This document shows positions 56,878 through 64,000 of a DNA stretch of 64,000 bases, piece by piece. The notes under the pieces were generated by a model. It ran no database searches. It was not told where the DNA came from and worked only from the letters and a program-made list of their open reading frames with translations. How positions within the stretch are numbered: position 1 is the stretch's first letter; every line of letters starts with the position of its first letter. Made by a program: the position numbers and the translations under genes. This DNA is from Acidimicrobiaceae bacterium (GTDB taxonomy: Bacteria; Actinomycetota; Acidimicrobiia; Acidimicrobiales; RAAP-2): positions 3,729 to 67,728 of the forward strand of contig PLHJ01000005.1 in the NCBI GenBank assembly GCA_003138895.1. The letters run 5' to 3'.

Positions 56878-57677
56878 GGGGACGTGGATTCAAATCGCCC
56901 GTCCACAATGGCGCGAATTGTTTCAACGTCATCAACCAATTTCGAAAGCGGCGTTCGGTACACGAGCGCACTGATACTGACGGCACCCACGGCTACCGCT
57001 GGTGACGAGAAGTAGTAGGGAACGGCGAGACAATTTACGCCGAGTTCGTTCTCTTCATCATCCGTCGCATAGCCAACGCTTCGAATGCGAACAAACTCTT
57101 CGTGCAGTGCTTCGGGAGTCGTCAACGTGTTTGACGTGCGAGCCGGAAGCGTGCGCTCACCAACCCACTGCTCGACCGCCGCTAAGTCGAGCAGTTGTGT
57201 AGACAGCAGTAACTTGCCAATTGCGGTGCAGTGGGCGGGATTTCGTCCGCCGATTGTGGATGTAAGCCGGATAGATCCACCAGTGGGATCGACCTTCGAA
57301 CGATAGATAATGCTATTCGAGTCGAGCACGGCGTAGTGAACGGTTTCACCGTAACGATCGGCGAGCTGAACGAGGACGGGCTGGACGCGTACGTGGTCGG
57401 GACGTGATTCATGGTGCGAAAAGGCCATGCGTAAGAATTCGTCACCCAATATGTAGTGTCCACGACCATCTCGACTGGCGAGACCGGCTCGACACAGTGA
57501 CGCGAGTGCGCGGTGCACGGTGGCTTTAGGACTCCTTACAACCTTGGCCATGTCGTCAAGACCAATACCATTTGGGTAGTTCGAGAGTTCCGTTAAGACA
57601 TTGAGAACGCGGTCGGAACCCACGAGGCGACTAGGAGACGTACCATTCGCGTCCGACGTGGCGTGGCGAATTGTCAT
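56874..57677 (-). CDS. IclR-family transcriptional regulator
   Basis: 267 residues. Winged HTH at about 18-75 (GIGLDDMAKVVRSPKATVHRALASLCRAGL) and an effector domain with RLTSTIGGRNPAHCTAIGKLLLS and the YATDDEENELGVNCLAVP signature. The ORF track opens at 57983 inside the opposite-strand ilvD-like gene; ATG at 57677 or 57698 is realistic. Divergent from the dehydratase gene with an inverted repeat between. Probably responds to a sugar acid. Confidence 0.9.
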   Translation of the reverse strand: MTIRHATSDANGTSPSRLVGSDRVLNVLTELSNYPNGIGLDDMAKVVRSPKATVHRALASLCRAGLASRDGRGHYILGDEFLRMAFSHHESRPDHVRVQPVLVQLADRYGETVHYAVLDSNSIIYRSKVDPTGGSIRLTSTIGGRNPAHCTAIGKLLLSTQLLDLAAVEQWVGERTLPARTSNTLTTPEALHEEFVRIRSVGYATDDEENELGVNCLAVPYYFSSPAVAVGAVSISALVYRTPLSKLVDDVETIRAIVDGRFESTSP

Positions 57678-57693
57678 AGTATTCCAGATACTA
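57677..57693. promoter_or_regulatory. Inverted repeat in the IclR / dehydratase divergon
   Basis: TAGTAT-TCCAG-ATACTA is a perfect 6-bp inverted repeat with a 5-nt centre, lying at the start of the IclR gene and about 36 bp before the divergent dehydratase GTG. Position and symmetry suit an IclR autoregulatory site covering both promoters. If the regulator starts at 57698, the repeat would lie just inside its coding region. Confidence 0.55.
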
Positions 57694-57728
57694 GTCATTA
57701 ATTCTAAGAAACGGAAAGAGGGCCGGTC

Positions 57729-59444
57729 GTGGGGGAGCGTCGAAGCGCGCAGTGGTACGGGGGAAACGATCGCAATTCGTACATCCATCGTGCGTGGATG
57801 CGCCGTGGCCTCGCGAACGATGCCTTTGACGGTCGCCCTCACATTGCCATTGCCAACACAGCCTCTGACCTGACGCCGTGTAACGCACACCTCAACGACG
57901 TGATGGAGAGTGTCCGTGACGGAATTCACGAAGCCGGCGGCGTAGCTCTCAATCTTCCCGTTGTCTCGCTCGGCGAAACCCAAGTGCGACCAACGGCCAT
58001 GTTGTGGCGCAACATGGCGGCCATGGCCACGGAAGAAATGATTCGAGCAAATCCCATTGATGGTGTGGTCCTGCTCGGTGGCTGCGACAAGACAATTCCC
58101 TCACTCTTGATGGCGGCCGCGTCCGTGAATCTTCCAGCACTCGTGATTCCAGGTGGTCCGATGAAGACCGGTACGTTTCGGGGTGAACCGTTGGGTTGTG
58201 GCACCGATGTGTGGCGCCTCAGCGAAGAGACGCGTGCTGGCACGATGACCGAAGAGGATTTCTTTTTATCCGAGTCTTCGATGATCTCGAGTAGCGGGCA
58301 CTGCAACACCATGGGCACAGCGTCGACCATGGCGTGCATGGCGGAAGCTCTCGGCGCCACGCTTCCCGGCATCGCCGGTACTTCAGCCGTCGACAGTCGC
58401 CTCCTCGAAAAATCAGTGGAGTCCGGTCGGCTCATCGTTGAGATGATTGACAAGGATTTGCGGCCGAACGACTTTTTGACCAAGGGCTCGTTCCACAATG
58501 CCATCGTGGCCCTCGCGGCCATTGGTGGCTCGACCAACGCCGTGGTGCACCTACTGGCGATTGCCGGGCGTCTTGGTATTGATCTCACGCTCGAGGATTT
58601 TGATGCCATTGGTTCGCGAGTGCCTCTGCTCGTGAATCTTCAACCAGCCGGTCGGTATCTGATGGATGACTTTCAACGTGCGGGCGGATTTCTTTCCGTG
58701 TTGTCCCAAGTGAAGGATTTGCTGGATCCCATGGCACTCACCGTGACTGGTCGACCACTCGTGGATTTCTTGGACGATCAGAAGATTTGGGATGACGACG
58801 TCATCGCCACACGAAATAGTCCTTTGGTCGCCGAAGCGGGTGTCGTCGTGCTTCGAGGGAATCTGGCTCCCGACGGAGCGGTCATTAAGCCCGCGGCGGC
58901 GTCTGCGAATCTCTTGCAGCATCGAGGGCGAGCACTCGTCTTTGACTCGATTGAAGACATGCACGCGCGCATTGATGACCCTTCGCTCAACGTTGACGAA
59001 AACAGCGTCCTCGTTCTTCGTGGCTGCGGCCCAAGGGGTTATCCGGGAATGCCCGAAGTTGCAAATATGCCAATCCCAAAAAAACTATTGAGTCAAGGCG
59101 TGCGCGACATGGTGCGCGTGTGTGACGGACGAATGAGTGGCACTGCCTATGGCACAGTGGTATTGCACGTCGCGCCAGAAGCGGCGGCCAATGGCCCACT
59201 GGGTCTCGTGCAAACGGGCGACTTCATTGCTTTAGACGTGGCGAAGCGAAGTCTCACGCTGGAAGTCGACGAAAAGGAACTAGCCAAGCGCCGACCGAGC
59301 AAGGCCATGACCGATGCCTTTGCGAAACCGCTTCGAGGTTGGGAACGTCTCTACGTTGATCACGTGCAGCAAGCCAACACGGGAGCGGACCTTGACTTCT
59401 TGCAAGGTTCCAGTGGGGATCAGGTGTCGCGCGAGTCGCACTGA
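57729..59444 (+). CDS. IlvD/Edd-family sugar-acid dehydratase
   Basis: 571 residues with Fe-S ligands C51 (LTPCNAH), C119 (GGCDKT) and C192 (SGHCNTMGTAS). The 68- and 73-residue spacing is the pattern I recall for L-arabinonate/D-xylonate dehydratases. These dehydrate a pentonate or hexonate to the 2-keto-3-deoxy acid; a housekeeping IlvD role is less likely because the neighbours are sugar genes. GTG start with GGAAAGAGGG upstream. Opposite to the IclR operon. Confidence 0.9.
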   Translation: MGERRSAQWYGGNDRNSYIHRAWMRRGLANDAFDGRPHIAIANTASDLTPCNAHLNDVMESVRDGIHEAGGVALNLPVVSLGETQVRPTAMLWRNMAAMATEEMIRANPIDGVVLLGGCDKTIPSLLMAAASVNLPALVIPGGPMKTGTFRGEPLGCGTDVWRLSEETRAGTMTEEDFFLSESSMISSSGHCNTMGTASTMACMAEALGATLPGIAGTSAVDSRLLEKSVESGRLIVEMIDKDLRPNDFLTKGSFHNAIVALAAIGGSTNAVVHLLAIAGRLGIDLTLEDFDAIGSRVPLLVNLQPAGRYLMDDFQRAGGFLSVLSQVKDLLDPMALTVTGRPLVDFLDDQKIWDDDVIATRNSPLVAEAGVVVLRGNLAPDGAVIKPAAASANLLQHRGRALVFDSIEDMHARIDDPSLNVDENSVLVLRGCGPRGYPGMPEVANMPIPKKLLSQGVRDMVRVCDGRMSGTAYGTVVLHVAPEAAANGPLGLVQTGDFIALDVAKRSLTLEVDEKELAKRRPSKAMTDAFAKPLRGWERLYVDHVQQANTGADLDFLQGSSGDQVSRESH

Positions 59445-59472
59445 CACCTTGTGAGTATGAGAGCAACGTTGC

Positions 59473-62412
59473 GTGACTAATACGTTCGACATTGGCGACA
59501 AGCCCGCGGAGTTCTTGGCTGGTAATAGCGTCGACCGTTCTGACGTGAGCGATGCCACGAGGCAAGCGTTGGAAGACGATCTTCGACGTTCTTTGCGTGG
59601 TGATGTGCATTTTGACGCTATGACGCGCAGTGTTTTTGCGACGGACTCGTCGAACTATCGCCAGATACCTTTGGGGGTTGTCTTCCCGGTTGACGAAGAG
59701 GATGTCAGGCAAATTTTGGCCATTTGCAAGCGACACCACGCGCCCGTGCTGGGTCGTGGCGCCGGAACAAGTTTGGCGGGTCAAGCCTGCAACGTTGCTG
59801 TCGTGGTTGACATGAGTCGTTACATGAACAAAATTTTGTGGATTGACGAAAAGCGGCGGCGCGCCCGCGTGCAACCCGGCGTTGTGTTAGACGAACTCAA
59901 TCGAGAGGCGCGTTCACTGGGCCTTACCTTTGGTCCCGATCCAGCAACGCACGCGTGGTGCACGTTAGGCGGAATGGTTGGCAACAATTCATGCGGTACG
60001 CACGGCCTCTACACCGGGAAAACAGTGGACAACGTAGCAGAATTGGTTCTGCACACTTATGACGGGCGGCGCCTAGAACTGGGTATCTACGCCGAGTCTG
60101 CTGATACCAAGGATGACCTTCGCCGAGTCGCCGACCAGCTTCGAGCATTGCGCGAAGAATTTGTTGACGAAATCCGAGGTGGCTATCCGACGATTTCGCG
60201 TCGGGTTTCTGGTTACAACCTTGATCAACTGTTGCCGGAGAATCATTTTCACCTCGCTCGCGCGGTAGTGGGAAGTGAATCGACGTGTGGGCTGGTAACC
60301 GAAATCACCGTGTCACTCTCGGCGTGGCCGAAATTTCGTCAATTGGTGGTCGTGGGTTACGAGGACATCTACCACGCCGCCGACGATGTTCCTCGCCTAC
60401 TGCAGTATGACCTCATTGGTTTAGAAGGTTTCGATGAAGCGTTAGTTCATCAGATGCGCAAAAAGGACATGTTGCTCGAAAACCTTTCGTTGCTGCCGCC
60501 CGGACGTGGTTGGCTGCTTTGTGAGGTGGGAGCCGACACCGAAGCACTCGCCCGCGCGAAGGCTCAACGTGTTATCGACGACCTCTCGGGTAACGCAGCA
60601 GGAGTGCTGCTGGCTGATCCACTCCAACAAGCAATGATTTGGAGTGTTCGCGAATCGGGCCTGGGAGCCACTGCGAGACCAAAAGACGCACCGGTTAACT
60701 ACGAAGGATGGGAAGACGCAGCCGTCGCACCCGAGAATCTGGGTCGCTATTTGCGAGGCGTTCGCGAGCTCTGGGACGAGTTTGGTTACGACGGTGCTTG
60801 GTACGGGCACTTCGGACAGGGGTGCGTACATACTCGCAACAACTTTGATTTAGGAAGTGTCGAGGGACTCAAGAAATATCGCGCCTTTGTCGAAAAGGCT
60901 GCCGACCTTTGCGTTGGCTTGGGCGGTTCGATTTCTGGCGAACACGGAGATGGTCAGAGTCGAGGCGAACTCTTAGCCCGCATGTACAGCCCGCGGTTGA
61001 TGGAGGCGTTTCGCAGGTTCAAGTTGATCTGGGATCCCCAGGGAATGATGAATCCCGGAAAGCTCATTGATGCGTTCCCGCTCGACAGCAACATTCGTTA
61101 TGGACCAAAATATCGTCCCAGCGCGCTTTCGTTGACGAAGTTCTCATTCGATCGTGACCAAGGTTCTCTCCAGAAGGCTGCCGAACGCTGCGTGGGAGTA
61201 GGCAAATGTCGAAGTGACGTCGGAGGAGTGATGTGTCCTTCGTACCGAGCGACCCGCGACGAGGTGCATTCCACGAGAGGACGAGCGAAACTATTCGTTG
61301 AAATGTTTCAAGGCGAAGTAACGCCGTCGAGTTGGAAAAACCGTGACGTCTTTTCGTCACTGGAGTTGTGCCTGTCTTGTAAGGGCTGCGCGACAGACTG
61401 TCCCACCCAGGTCGATATGGCGACGTACAAGGCAGAGTTCTTGCATCACTACTATCAGCGAAGACTGCGGCCTCGGTCGGCCTATGCGTTGTCGCTACTT
61501 CCATGGACTGGACGCCTAGCGAGTCGCACTTCCGGCGTGACCAATAAATTGCTCTCAAGCCAAGTGAGTGCGAGTCTCATTAAGCGGATCGGTGGTATTG
61601 CGACATCGAGGTCTGCGCCTACCTTCGCGAAACAATCCTTCAGGAGAAGTCGTCAAGGACGTGAGTTTCAAAAGGAGACAAACCCAACCGTCATCCTGTG
61701 GCCCGATACCTTCACTGACTTGTTTTCCACTGGTCGGGGTGATGCAACAGCGCGAGTGCTCGAGCACGTAGGCGAGACCGTTGGAATCCCTAATCAGTGG
61801 GCCTGTTGTGGGAGAACGCTCTACGACTCAGGCATGCTCGACCTCGCCCAACGAACTGCACGTCGAACACTTGACGTCCTCGAGCAATTTCTCGATAAGA
61901 ATGTGCCAGTCGTTGTGCCTGAGCCGAGCTGTCTCGCGACCTTCCGTGATGAATTCCCACAGATACTCCCCGATGATCCTCGTGCAGAGAAATTGGCGTT
62001 GCTCAGTTGCAGCCTTAGTGAACATCTTTCGCGCATTGGTTGGCGGTATACGGGAATTCCCGTATCAGGCACGATAAATCTACATCCCCACTGTCATCAA
62101 CGTGCAGTCCAAGGAACACGTTCAGAGGTCCACGTCTTAGAACAGCTGGGCTACGAGGTCAATGTCTTGGACGTTGGGTGTTGTGGTCTCGCAGGATCCT
62201 TTGGATTTCAAAGCGAGCATGATGAACTCTCGCGAACAATTGCAAAGGATAAGTTTCTCCCGGCCATACGACGTAATGCTCACAATGAAACTCTGGTCAT
62301 CGACGGATTTAGTTGTCAATTACAAGCCGTTGAGCTCGCGAGTGTTTCTTCGGCGACGATGGCCGAAGTACTTGCGAGAGCGCTTCACCTCGATCAAAAA
62401 ATCGTTCTCTGA
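59473..62412 (+). CDS. FAD-binding 2-hydroxyacid oxidase fused to a GlpC-like Fe-S module
   Basis: 979 residues. The FAD PCMH domain (about 75-290) contains GRGAGTSLAGQACN and GGMVGNNSCGTHG; the FAD-linked C-terminal domain reaches about 545 with SISGEHGDGQSRGE. Two 4Fe-4S motifs follow (GVGKCRSDVGGVMCPSY and LCLSCKGCATDCPTQ), then CCG-type segments (NQWACCGRTLYDSG, HCHQRA and DVGCCGLAGSFG). This is the Dld-II/GlcD-plus-GlcF arrangement in one chain, oxidising D-lactate, D-2-hydroxyglutarate or similar and passing electrons to the quinone pool. It could dispose of the lactate made by the sugar pathway. Confidence 0.93.
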   Translation: MTNTFDIGDKPAEFLAGNSVDRSDVSDATRQALEDDLRRSLRGDVHFDAMTRSVFATDSSNYRQIPLGVVFPVDEEDVRQILAICKRHHAPVLGRGAGTSLAGQACNVAVVVDMSRYMNKILWIDEKRRRARVQPGVVLDELNREARSLGLTFGPDPATHAWCTLGGMVGNNSCGTHGLYTGKTVDNVAELVLHTYDGRRLELGIYAESADTKDDLRRVADQLRALREEFVDEIRGGYPTISRRVSGYNLDQLLPENHFHLARAVVGSESTCGLVTEITVSLSAWPKFRQLVVVGYEDIYHAADDVPRLLQYDLIGLEGFDEALVHQMRKKDMLLENLSLLPPGRGWLLCEVGADTEALARAKAQRVIDDLSGNAAGVLLADPLQQAMIWSVRESGLGATARPKDAPVNYEGWEDAAVAPENLGRYLRGVRELWDEFGYDGAWYGHFGQGCVHTRNNFDLGSVEGLKKYRAFVEKAADLCVGLGGSISGEHGDGQSRGELLARMYSPRLMEAFRRFKLIWDPQGMMNPGKLIDAFPLDSNIRYGPKYRPSALSLTKFSFDRDQGSLQKAAERCVGVGKCRSDVGGVMCPSYRATRDEVHSTRGRAKLFVEMFQGEVTPSSWKNRDVFSSLELCLSCKGCATDCPTQVDMATYKAEFLHHYYQRRLRPRSAYALSLLPWTGRLASRTSGVTNKLLSSQVSASLIKRIGGIATSRSAPTFAKQSFRRSRQGREFQKETNPTVILWPDTFTDLFSTGRGDATARVLEHVGETVGIPNQWACCGRTLYDSGMLDLAQRTARRTLDVLEQFLDKNVPVVVPEPSCLATFRDEFPQILPDDPRAEKLALLSCSLSEHLSRIGWRYTGIPVSGTINLHPHCHQRAVQGTRSEVHVLEQLGYEVNVLDVGCCGLAGSFGFQSEHDELSRTIAKDKFLPAIRRNAHNETLVIDGFSCQLQAVELASVSSATMAEVLARALHLDQKIVL

Positions 62413-62667
62413 TTGGCGACCTGAGAAGAGTGTAGGCAAGGGGACCGTAATTGCGGAGTTGTCGTCGTCGTTGCTAAAGCGATGTTCGTCGGGTTGTAGA
62501 AGAACCCCTGGTGCAGTGGAGCCTCATCAGCTGCTCCCGAGAGTAAGGCGATTGGCTCAAGAAGGACTCGTAGGTTGACGTGAAGGAGCGTGCATATCGA
62601 CCCGGTTGCGGGTGCACCCATGTGCCTAGAGATAGGGGCGCGTAGGATATGAGCGATTTTTCAACAC
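62413..62667. other. Gene-poor interval before tRNA-Arg
   Basis: 255 nt with no convincing coding region; the plus and minus ORFs crossing it look like shadows. GGAGC/GCTCC (about 62518-62546) could form a hairpin downstream of the oxidase gene, and GGGTGCACCC is a short palindrome near 62613. Presumably it holds the end of the sugar operon and the promoter of the tRNA. Confidence 0.4.
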
Positions 62668-62742
62668 GCTCCCGTAGCTCAGGGGATAGAGCATCGGTTT
62701 CCTAAACCGTGAGCGCAGGTTCGAATCCTGCCGGGGGCACCA
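62668..62742 (+). tRNA. tRNA-Arg (anticodon CCT)
   Basis: 75 nt cloverleaf: acceptor GCTCCCG with CGGGGGC, D-arm GCTC..GAGC, anticodon loop TTCCTAA giving CCT (reads AGG, Arg), T-arm GCAGG-TTCGAAT-CCTGC, encoded CCA. One T-T mismatch closes the anticodon stem. tRNA genes are common integration sites, but no integrase or direct-repeat partner is seen. Confidence 0.96.
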
Positions 62743-62848
62743 CGGCCGTTTTAGGCCACAATCACCTTCTATATGCTGCCTTGGACCAAGCGCAGGTAAC
62801 CTCGTCCGAGACCTCACGGTCATGAGAGCTGCGAAAAGAGAATTGTCT

Positions 62849-64000
62849 ATGAAGAACGCTTGGTTTGAGACGGTGGCCGAAGCGCAGCGCCGCGCCAAGA
62901 GACGCCTCCCTAAGTCCGTGTACGCCGCACTCGTCGCTGGTTCCGAACGAGGCGTGACCCTTGATGACAATCTGGCGGCCTTTGGAGAATTGGGATTTGC
63001 CCCACACGTTGCCGATTTGTCAAATACCCGAGAGATGGCAACCACCATCATGGGTCAGCCTTCATCAATGCCGGTGATGATTTCGCCGACCGGAGTGCAA
63101 GCTGTCCATCCCGATGGCGAAGTAGCCGTCGCGCGAGCAGCAGCCAATCGTGGAATTCCCATGGGTCTCAGTTCTTTCGCGAGCAAACCTCTGGATCAAG
63201 TCGTTGCGGCAAATCCTCAGACGTTCTTTCAGTCGTATTGGATTGGTACGCGCGATGAAATGGCCGAGCGCATGGAACGAGCGAAGAACCAAGGAGCCCT
63301 CGGTGTCATCGTGACACTGGACTGGTCGTTTTCCAACGGACGTGACTGGGGAAGTCCGTACATTCCCGAGCGCATCAATGTGAAGTCCGCTCTTCGGTAC
63401 GCTCCCCAGACTCTCGCTCGACCGAAGTGGCTCTGGAGTTTTTTGAAGACCGGCAAGATTCCCAATTTGACCGTGCCGAATCTCAACCCACCAGATCAAC
63501 CTGCTCCGACGTTCTTTGGCGCCTACGGTCAGTGGATGCAGTCGTCACTACCAACTTGGGACGACGTGCAATGGCTTCGCGAACAATGGGGTGGCCCATT
63601 CATGATTAAGGGAGTGACGCGCGTCGACGACGCGAAACGTGCGCGCGACATTGGCGTAACGGCAATTTCTGTTTCAAATCACGGTGGCAATAACCTCGAC
63701 AGCACGCCCGCCACGATTCGTCTACTGCCGGAGATTTCCAAAGCCGTCGGATCAGATATTGAGGTCTTGCTAGACGGTGGTATCCGCCGTGGTGGTGACG
63801 TCGTAAAAGCGTTGGCGCTCGGTGCGCGCGCCGTCATGATTGGTCGCGCGTACTTGTGGGGTCTTGGCGCCAACGGACAGGCGGGCGTCGAGAACGTGCT
63901 GGATATTCTTCGTGGTGGCATCGATTCGGCGATTCTTGGTCTGGGCCACTCTTCCATTGCCGAGCTCTCGCCGAATGATCTTTATATTCCCCAGAACTTC
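62849..64000 (+). CDS. mftD: Mycofactocin system FMN oxidoreductase MftD (3' end cut by window)
   Basis: FMN-dependent TIM-barrel enzyme of the lactate-dehydrogenase-like family that oxidatively deaminates the mycofactocin precursor. 384 residues are present. From memory of the mycobacterial protein, the start (NAWFETVAEAQRRAKRRLPK) and GFAPHVADLSNTR, SPTGVQAVHPDGEVAVARAA, ISVSNHGGNNLDSTPA and LLDGGIRRGGDVVKALALGARA match closely, so only a short C-terminal tail is missing. ATG 62849 aligns with that start; an in-frame ATG at 62822 exists. No other mft gene is visible here; they may lie beyond the window. Not in the ORF track because its stop is outside. Confidence 0.88.
   Translation, partial: MKNAWFETVAEAQRRAKRRLPKSVYAALVAGSERGVTLDDNLAAFGELGFAPHVADLSNTREMATTIMGQPSSMPVMISPTGVQAVHPDGEVAVARAAANRGIPMGLSSFASKPLDQVVAANPQTFFQSYWIGTRDEMAERMERAKNQGALGVIVTLDWSFSNGRDWGSPYIPERINVKSALRYAPQTLARPKWLWSFLKTGKIPNLTVPNLNPPDQPAPTFFGAYGQWMQSSLPTWDDVQWLREQWGGPFMIKGVTRVDDAKRARDIGVTAISVSNHGGNNLDSTPATIRLLPEISKAVGSDIEVLLDGGIRRGGDVVKALALGARAVMIGRAYLWGLGANGQAGVENVLDILRGGIDSAILGLGHSSIAELSPNDLYIPQNF

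Noticed and set aside
57729-59444. Housekeeping dihydroxy-acid dehydratase (ilvD)
   Set aside because: Cysteine spacing and neighbours suit a sugar-acid dehydratase; no branched-chain amino acid genes are adjacent.
62162-62578. 138-residue ORF over the 3' end of the oxidase gene
   Set aside because: Mostly overlaps the oxidase gene in another frame; no recognisable protein.
62668-62742. tRNA-Arg as an integration site for a genomic island
   Set aside because: No integrase or repeated tRNA 3' end was seen on either side in the window.

Overview
The window looks like a chromosomal segment of an actinomycete (Actinomycetota), possibly an Acidimicrobiia-type lineage. The order rho-rpmE-prfA-prmC-tsaC ... 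wecA-atpZ/I-atpBEFHAGDC ... murA resembles the mycobacterial rho-to-murA region. The window also carries a SepX/GlpR-like divisome protein beside tRNA-Ala, tandem mycothiol-type (MshB/Mca-like) deacetylases and a mycofactocin-family MftD. GTG starts and 4-nt ATGA/GTGA/TTGA overlaps are very common. The assignment rests on recognised families and gene order, not on a database search.

Region 1 (1-16.5 kb) is a dense housekeeping block: Rho, L31, RF1 and its methylase PrmC, TsaC, a convergent thiolase-like gene, RpiB, GlyA, WecA and the complete F-type ATP synthase operon. Two ATP synthase points stand out: a strong hairpin between the c and b genes, and an unfused delta subunit of about 300 residues whose N-terminal domain appears duplicated. 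Region 2 (16.5-24.7 kb) holds a CBS protein, GlpX, a MurA whose catalytic Cys is replaced by Asp, MeaB, a membrane protein, an assimilatory sulfate unit (cysDN divergent from cysH, which lacks one expected cluster cysteine), the SepX/GlpR-like protein and tRNA-Ala(CGC).

Region 3 (24.7-43.6 kb) is mixed. It contains a small secreted protein, a VapBC module with a palindromic operator, a DHFR-family reductase, a DUF5519-like protein, and a gene-poor stretch near 27.2-27.5 kb that looks like a structured plus-strand RNA. It continues with a sugar nucleotidyltransferase, FabH, a thioesterase, threonine aldolase and a DCC protein. An MgtE_N/CBS protein sits beside an Nramp-related, probably Mg2+, transporter with a hairpin-rich leader. 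Tandem PIG-L deacetylases, AhcY, YchF, an NCS1 permease, a MacB-type ABC pair and an unrecognised 436-residue protein complete it.

Region 4 (43.6-62.4 kb) is the most distinctive part, a sugar catabolic island. A GntR regulator is divergent from an enolase-superfamily dehydratase, a complete sugar ABC importer (binding protein, two permeases and its own ATPase), an SDR, an aldo-keto reductase, a lactonase and a fumarylacetoacetase-family hydrolase. These are the enzyme classes of a non-phosphorylative oxidative L-fucose-type pathway ending in pyruvate plus lactate. A second module follows: an IclR regulator with gluconolactonase, zinc alcohol dehydrogenase and 2-hydroxyacid dehydrogenase on one strand, divergent from an IlvD/Edd-type sugar-acid dehydratase and a 979-residue FAD/Fe-S 2-hydroxyacid oxidase. 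Inverted repeats sit in both divergent promoter regions. The window ends with tRNA-Arg(CCT) and a mycofactocin MftD gene cut by the window edge.
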